This document shows, piece by piece, positions 58,194-64,000 of a stretch of 64,000 nt of DNA. Both the position numbers and the translations under genes were made by a program. This DNA comes from Eriocheir sinensis. Taxonomy: Eukaryota; Arthropoda; Malacostraca; Decapoda; Varunidae. The notes below the pieces were generated by a model, which had not been told where the DNA came from, did not search any database, and saw only the letters and a program-made list of their open reading frames with translations. The stretch lies in NCBI RefSeq assembly GCF_024679095.1, contig NC_066552.1:14705323-14769322 (forward strand), given 5' to 3'. The first letter of the stretch is position 1. Each line of letters begins with the position of its first letter.

Positions 58194-60410
58194 CCACTCT
58201 CCCTTCTCTACCCCACCCTAACACATTTCTGACGACTCTGCTTTATGGCCTCGAAAGGACCAGATCCAGAAGTGTGTGCTGCCAGTCCTGCGGGAAGGGA
58301 GTGATTCACCGCCAATGGGATGCAACACAGACCCAGGAAGCGATGGATCATTGCGCTGGTGACGAGTGAAGGAGAGGACAGATGTCAGTGTGCTCTCCGT
58401 CTGTTAGTGAAGGACAAGATCTAAGTGTATGTATAGATCGTACTGAAGGGAGGAAAGCAGTTATAAGTATTCATCCCCACGCTTACGGTCATGGACATAC
58501 TTTAAAGAGGAATGAATGAGAGTTAGAGAAAAGGAAGGAGACCAGGAAGAGATGCTGTTGAAAAGTAAGAGGAGAGAGATGAACTGAGAAAGGGAGAATA
58601 GGAAGTTGAGGAAAGCGAAACAAAAATTGAAAAGAAGGTATGGAAAGAAAAGTGAAGGAGACAAAGAAAAGGACTGAGAGACGGAAGAGAGATGCCGGGG
58701 CAGAGTAAGAAGAAAGAGAGGAACTTAGAAAGGAAGAATAAGAAGATGAGGAAAGCGAAACGAGAAGTGAAAAGTTGGAATGGGAAAAAAAGGGAGTCAA
58801 AAAAGATGATAGGGAAAAATAGAATAAGAGAATGAAGAAGCAGGAAAGGAAGGAATAGGAGGAGAGAAAGGAGCAAGAAGAGAGAGAGGAACTGAGAAAG
58901 GGAGAAGTTGAGGAAAGCGAAACGGGAAGTGAAAAGTAGGAATGAGAAAGAAAAAAGGGAGACAAAAAAGATGATAGGGAAAAATAGAATAAGAGAATGA
59001 AGAAGTAGGAAAGGAAGGAATAGGAAGGAGAGGAAGGAGTAAGAAGAGAGAGAGGAACTGAGAAAGGGAGAATAGGAAGTTGAGGAAAGCGAAACGAGAA
59101 GTGAAAATTAGGATTGGGAAAGAAAAAAGGAAGGAGACTAAAAAGAGATGATAGGAAAAAATAGAATAAGAAAATGAGAAAGTAGGAGAAGAAGGAATAG
59201 GAAGGAGAGGAAAGCTATGGTAAGAGTGATGATGGAGGGTATGTATATTTGTTTTTTTTTGTTTCGTTTTTGTTATGTATTTGAGATCTTGCGTTCCACT
59301 CCTTCGTCTCCTCGATTCTCTGGGTATAAAGTTGAGTTTATTTGTACTCTCGCCAGTAATTCTGCTCATTTTCAGTTTGTGTTCGTTAGGAAAAAAAAAC
59401 ACCACAGTTTATACTCTTAGGAAAAAAAAATCCACAGTTTTTACTCTTACGAAATAGAAAAAAAGAACACTACCACCACAATTTATACTCTTACGAAAAA
59501 AAAAAAAAAAACCATTCCCACAGTTTATACTCCTACGAAATAAATAAAAAGAACACTACCACCACAGTTTGTATTTGAAAAGAAAGCAAAACAACCCCCC
59601 ACCACAGTTTATACATACTCGTCCGAAAACAAACATAAAAATAAAAACAACAATACCGCTGATACTCGTAAACCATCAACATCAACAACAACAACAACAA
59701 CAACAACACTGAAAACTTGAAATATCGTTCGAATAATGTTTTCTTCCTATAATTTACTAATATTTCAAACTCTTTACACCTCTACCAAGTATACAGTATA
59801 TTTTTATTCTTATGTGCGTACTGACCGGCACACTGCGTACATATTAGCTACACAACACTCCCTATACCACTCTGACGCCGATTCCTGCCCCTCCCTGCTC
59901 GCTGCTGTTGTTGCCTCGTCCTGACTGAGCCTCCGGTATTGCTTCCTCCCTCCCTCCCGCGCGGTGCATTGATTATCACCCAGTAATTGTCGGGTATTAA
60001 ATAGAAATCCAGCCTGAAATTTGTACTCCCATCACTGCTTAATTTTCAGCGCGATAGGAAGTTTAGGATACGATGAGGGTACTGGAATGGCTGGAATGGC
60101 TTACTCGTGATAGTGACATGTCATTGCTTAATTAGAGAGGTAATGGGGAAGAGCAAGAAGAGAGAGGAACTGAGAAAGGGAGACTAGGAAGTTGAGGAAA
60201 GCGAAACGAGAAGTGAAAGTAGGAATGAGAAAGAAAAAGGAAGGAGACAAAAAGTGATGTTAGTGAAAAACAGGATCATATTAGGTTATAACGTGTGTTG
60301 GTTTCTAGGATGGCTGATACAAGAGAATTAATAATACGTGCATCAAAACACACTCAGGGCCGTGATGTAACAGAGAGAATATTGTATTTTTCTTTTACAG
60401 CAAAGGAAAT

Positions 60411-60530
60411 AGCTCAGGGGCAAAAAAAAGAGAGAAAAAAAGAAGAGAAACAATAATGAAAAAGCCCGTAAATCACTGTTCTATAAAAGAGAATTAAGAG
60501 GAGTGGCCGAAAGAGAGGTCACCCATCCAA
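60411..60530 (-). mobile_element. Jockey-like LINE 3' tail in the right arm
   Basis: Mirror copy of 50328-50458, minus strand, showing 'CAAAGGAAATAGCTCAGGGG' and 'GAGTGGCCGAAAGAGAGGTC'. Confidence 0.8.
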
Positions 60531-60592
60531 ACACTGACCACACCCCTTCTAGTATAGTTAATGGCAGTGGATATTGGGACTCGTTCAAGGTG

Positions 60593-60703
60593 CTGGTTCA
60601 TCAGAGGAAGGTTGGCTGATTGATCTTAACGCCGACAAAGCACTTACTTAAGGCAAGAGGATTTAGACCTTGAAGTTGGCCCAGCCAGCCTCTGATGAAC
60701 CAG
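60593..60703. repeat. Hairpin element, right-arm copy
   Basis: CTGGTTCATCAGAGG (60593-60607) and its complement (60689-60703); the counterpart of 50135-50247, slightly shorter. Confidence 0.6.
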
Positions 60704-60749
60704 TATAGGATAAATTTAATCCAGATCTTTATATTGCCTTGGGTGGATG

Positions 60750-60860
60750 TTTTGTCGGACTACCACCAGGTTTCTAAACCACCCCTGGAAATGCCCACAA
60801 CTCTAATACGAAGGCCTTGTCAATTGTGTGTGCTTGGACGCCGAAATGCTGAGGGATATG
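60750..60860 (+). mobile_element. Partial MITE-like copy in the right arm
   Basis: 'GACTACCACCAGGTTTCTAA', 'TACGAAGGCCTTGTCAAT' and 'GGACGCCGAAATGCTGAGG': mirror of 49980-50092. Confidence 0.65.
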
Positions 60861-61399
60861 GGGTTCACAGTCTAAGATCGAAGAGCGTCATCAAAGATTT
60901 TCTTTAATGCAGTTCCACAGTTTGGCATCACGAGTTTCTGAGCTCCAAATACCAAAGACTTAAATCATTTCTCGTATAGGATTTGTCACTTTTTTATTAG
61001 TATCGTTGTTGAAGGGAGCAATGTCGAGAAGTGTTCCGTGTTCCGTTTGTTCCTCGTTTCTCTGCAGCCTGTTTCGGTGTGTGTTTGGCAGTGAGGTAGA
61101 CGTGTAGTGTCCGTGGTCTGGATCCTGTAAGTTGTTTGAAGCGAGGAGAACAGAACTAGGTATCCAGGTTGACAGAGGGGCATCGCTGGACGGGATTATT
61201 TTTAAGGGATAAATGAGAAAAGTTAATGAGAACCCTTTGTGTATGTGTATAAAGCACATTGTACTGACATTTCTGAAACATTTAATGACCATTTTTTGAA
61301 GGCTGGGGGGCTAGATCATGATATAGTAGGGGATGAATATATGACATATTTACACAACTCACCTAATTACTCGGTATACTTATCACCAGCTACACAGAT

Positions 61400-62560
61400 A
61401 TAAATTGAAAACTTTCTTAAGACATTAAAAGGTACATCATCTGGTTTTGATGAAATTTCTCCCTTGGTCGTAAGACAAACTGCCAGCATAATTTCCTTGC
61501 CATTAACACACATAGTTAACCTCACATTAAAGAAAGGAGTTTTTCCGGACGAACTTAAGAAAGCTAAAATTATTCCATTATTTAAGTCAGATAATAGAGA
61601 TGATGTCAATAACTACAGACCTATATCAGTTCTTCCTGTGTTCAGTAAAGTCTTTGAATAAGTGATATGCACTCGTCTTGTAAATTTCATTGAGAAAAAT
61701 AATTTATTTTCGAATTGTCAGCATGGTTTTAGAACAGGGCGCTCTACTGAGTCGGCCATATTTCAGTTTACCAATAATGTGTATAAATATCTGGAAAAGA
61801 AACATTATTTAGTTGGAATTTTTTTAGATCTTTCTAAGGCTTTTGATTCGCTATGTCATAAAATTCTTTTAAGTAAACTTAGTAATTTTGGGATTCGGGA
61901 GTCTTTAGAATTATTCAAAAATTATTTAACAAATCGATTTCAAGCTGTTTACTGTAATTCTAAATATTCTTCTTTCAAGCCTATCAGCAAGGGTGTACCG
62001 CAAGGATCTATCCTAGGACCTATACTTTTTCTCATCTATATTAATGATATTGTCAATGCTAGTAATAAATTTAAGTATACCATTTATGCTGACGACACTA
62101 ATTTACTATTAGATGATAAAATATAAATAGTTTGCATATAAACATTAATAATGAGCTCAATTCAATTAATATGTGGCTTAAACATAATAAGTTAAGGTTA
62201 AATATCACTAAAACAAAATACATTATCTTTCAAACCGATCAGTCACTACTAACATGCCACCTATAACACTTGAAGGAAAAGTACTTGAACGAGTTTCTTA
62301 TACTAAGTTTTTGGGCGTTTTCATAGATCAAAATATCAATTGGAAATACCAAATTAATTATGTTGCAAATAAACTATCTAGGATATGTGGCATACTGTAT
62401 CGAATAAGAAATAGCCTTACACAAGAAGCACTAATCAGTATTTATTACATTACATTTTGTTACCTGCATCTCATTTATTGTGTATCTGTGTGGGTGTACG
62501 TGGTCTTCCTTTCTTAAAAATCTTCAGGTTTCTCAAAATAAGATATTTAGGTGTATGTTT
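61400..62560 (+). pseudogene. AT-rich LINE reverse transcriptase, interrupted
   Basis: LKGTSSGFDEISPLVVRQ (about 61425-61480) precedes IIPLFKSDNRDDVNNYRPIS and VLPVFSKVFE. A TAA then replaces a sense codon (61659-61661). The next frame (61662-62126) holds QHGFRTGRSTESAIFQF (20-36), VGIFLDLSKAFDSLCH (51-66, catalytic Asp), KGVPQGSILGPILFLIYIND (110-129) and IYADDTNLLL (141-150, catalytic Asp pair). After another stop the thumb continues at 62254-62517 with VSYTKFLGVFIDQNINWKYQ. The catalytic motifs are complete, but stops and shifts make it inactive. Confidence 0.8.
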
Positions 62561-62984
62561 TATATGAACAAGTTTGATTCCACACATAACGTATTTTCCA
62601 CACATAGATTTCTTAATTTTAAAAACATTCATTGTTATTTTCTACTATTATTTATTTATAAAACCTCGCACTGATGCATGGAACTCATCCTTTTCAAGTT
62701 ATTAATACATTGCATAATACGCAGGAACAATATAAACCTTATCTCCTCAGTTCAGGACAGTTCTTTTCAGAAATAGTATTTTATGCTCAGGACCTCAAGT
62801 TTGGAATTCTTTGCCAGTAGAAATAAAAATCTCCTTAATAGTAATAATTTCTCTATTTAAAAGTCAGTAAAACACACCTATTTGCAATCCAAAACAATCA
62901 CGGTTAAAATTATAATTTATTCCTGAAACATGAACACAAATTTACATTATTAAATCTAATCAGTGAATTGCATAGTACTATTGT

Positions 62985-63001
62985 CCATATTATTTTTATT
63001 A

Positions 63002-63036
<35 letters not shown>

Positions 63037-63085
63037 GTTATTATTATTATTATTATTATTATTGCTATTATTATTATTATTGTTG
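62985..63085. repeat. (TTA)n microsatellite in the LINE 3' region
   Basis: About 30 ATT/TTA trinucleotides with a few G and C interruptions. Ile-rich frames on both strands are artefacts. Confidence 0.9.
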
Positions 63086-63374
63086 ATGCTGTTGTAGTTG
63101 TTATTATAGTTAACATTTTAGATATAACTATTATAACTTCATCTGGTTTTATAGTTAATGTTGTTATTTATTGTATATTTGTATTTAGCTTTATGGTTGG
63201 GAGCTATCTGCAACCTTTATAAAAATATTAATAGTGCAATGAAATAAATATACAGTCTGTCGGGAAGCTTCGGCTTGACAGGCTAGATTCGTTGCCAGAA
63301 TTATAATTATATTTATATGTATATATCAATGTGTGTATATTATGGCAATAAACATTACTTACTTACTTACTTAC

Positions 63375-63378
<4 letters not shown>

Positions 63379-63421
<43 letters not shown>

Positions 63422-63492
63422 AGGAGGATTAATGAAAGAAAAAAAAGAAAAAGAAAGACTAAAATAAAAAAGCAGACATCACGAAAGACAAA

Positions 63493-63588
<96 letters not shown>
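63379..63588. repeat. (CA)n and (GA)n microsatellites
   Basis: (CA)n at 63378-63418, directly after the TTAC tail, and (GA)n at 63494-63588. Confidence 0.95.
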
Positions 63589-63590
<2 letters not shown>

Positions 63591-63619
63591 CGTAGACACA
63601 AAATAAAGCTAAATCATAG

Positions 63620-63662
63620 GGAATAGTTGACGTGAGTGAGCACGGAAGCGTCTGAGACTAGC
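63620..63662 (+). mobile_element. MITE-like end fragment
   Basis: 'GGAATAGTTGACGTGAGTGA' and 'GGAAGCGTCTGAGACTA' match the end of the family at 48800-48845. Sequence from 63663 to 63860 is GC-rich with a 68-codon frame and no recognised product. Confidence 0.55.
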
Positions 63663-63864
63663 GCCCTACGTAAGTCCATCGCTGTGACCTCTGAGCCTCG
63701 GGGGGATCAGCGCGCCTTAAACGCCCCGGGAAGGAGGGCGGCAAGGGACGTCCGGATTAGCTCGGCTCTCCTCGCCCTTGGTGCCTCTGTGAATGGTTCT
63801 CTTCATCAGGCCACACGCAGGGGAGGCGGAGCAGCTGCGTGAGTGCCTGTCTGCAGCGGCTATC

Positions 63865-64000
63865 TGGGATAGGCTAGGCCATGTTACGAAAGGTTAAGAC
63901 AGGTTAGGTAAGGCTAGATTAGATCACGGCAAGATTAGGTTAGGTAATGTTAGGATAGATTAGGTCAGGTAATGTTAGGATAGATTAGGTCAGGTAAGGT
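63865..64000. repeat. Degenerate TTAGG-type repeat at the window edge
   Basis: GTTAGG, TTAGGTAA and TAGATTAGG motifs recur about every 5-10 bp, and a 29-bp unit 'TAATGTTAGGATAGATTAGG' plus 'TCAGG' is repeated in tandem near 63945-64000. The motif is that of the arthropod telomere repeat, but the copies are too irregular and interspersed to be a telomere. Confidence 0.6.

Larger units (their letters stand above)
61253..63378 (+). mobile_element. 5'-truncated LINE with (TTAC)n tail, Jockey/CR1 group
   Basis: The element starts inside ORF2 (DISETFNDHF at about 61275 is in the region before the reverse transcriptase). It carries a broken reverse transcriptase, a long AT-rich 3' part with a (TTA)n array, an AATAAA at 63347-63352, and a 3' end of five TTAC units (63357-63378). 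Its coding sequence is far more AT-rich than the other LINEs here. Its 5' edge coincides with the outer end of the right inverted arm. The exact clade (for example Crack or Daphne) cannot be decided by eye. Confidence 0.8.

Overview
The window is repeat-dominated eukaryotic DNA and I see no convincing single-copy host gene. Everything with real protein-coding character belongs to transposable elements, most of them broken by frameshifts or stops. The retroelement families, the very long (TA)n, (GA)n and (CA)n arrays, tRNA-derived SINEs and a degenerate TTAGG-type stretch at the right edge fit an arthropod, most likely a decapod crustacean (crab, shrimp or crayfish). That host call is inference from the repeat content.

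Layout. 1-560: three tandem copies of the end of a MITE-like repeat. 720-11085: one polypyrimidine minisatellite, split by a 6.67-kb DNA transposon (1169-7841) with about 250-bp terminal inverted repeats and the remains of a DDE transposase, an XPG/FEN-like nuclease region and a cysteine-rich CXC tail. 11879-14312: SINEs and a truncated LINE tail. 14866-17985: a nearly complete Jockey-like LINE on the minus strand. 18000-22626: tandem repeats, huge (TA)n, (CT/GT)n and (GA)n arrays, SINEs and an RTE-like LINE scrap. 22623-24192: a second Jockey-like copy, plus strand. 25541-26090: a degenerate reverse transcriptase. 26463-28684: a GC-rich, P-element-like transposase relic between short inverted repeats. 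28733-36010: microsatellites and minisatellites. 36270-39700: two large minisatellites of 28 bp and 39 bp, the first seemingly grown out of a LINE 3' tail. 39722-39905: a three-unit array of paired CRE-like TGACGTCA palindromes, followed by a SINE. 41385-48860: degenerate repeats, a dispersed MITE-like family, and a 1.1-kb PIF/Harbinger-like non-autonomous element (46507-47608) with TAA target duplications.

49590-61249 is a large inverted duplication: two arms of about 4.1 kb in opposite orientation around a 3.5-kb spacer made mostly of a CR1-like LINE (53494-56703). The left breakpoint lies inside that LINE. A third LINE type (61253-63378, YADD reverse transcriptase, (TTAC)n tail) abuts the outer end of the right arm. 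The window ends in microsatellites and TTAGG-like sequence.

There is no operon or pathway here. The functional links are those of mobile DNA: autonomous LINEs (endonuclease plus reverse transcriptase), SINEs that would depend on such machinery, cut-and-paste transposons and their non-autonomous derivatives, and tandem arrays growing inside or beside them. Family names rest on motif recognition by eye; no database search was possible.
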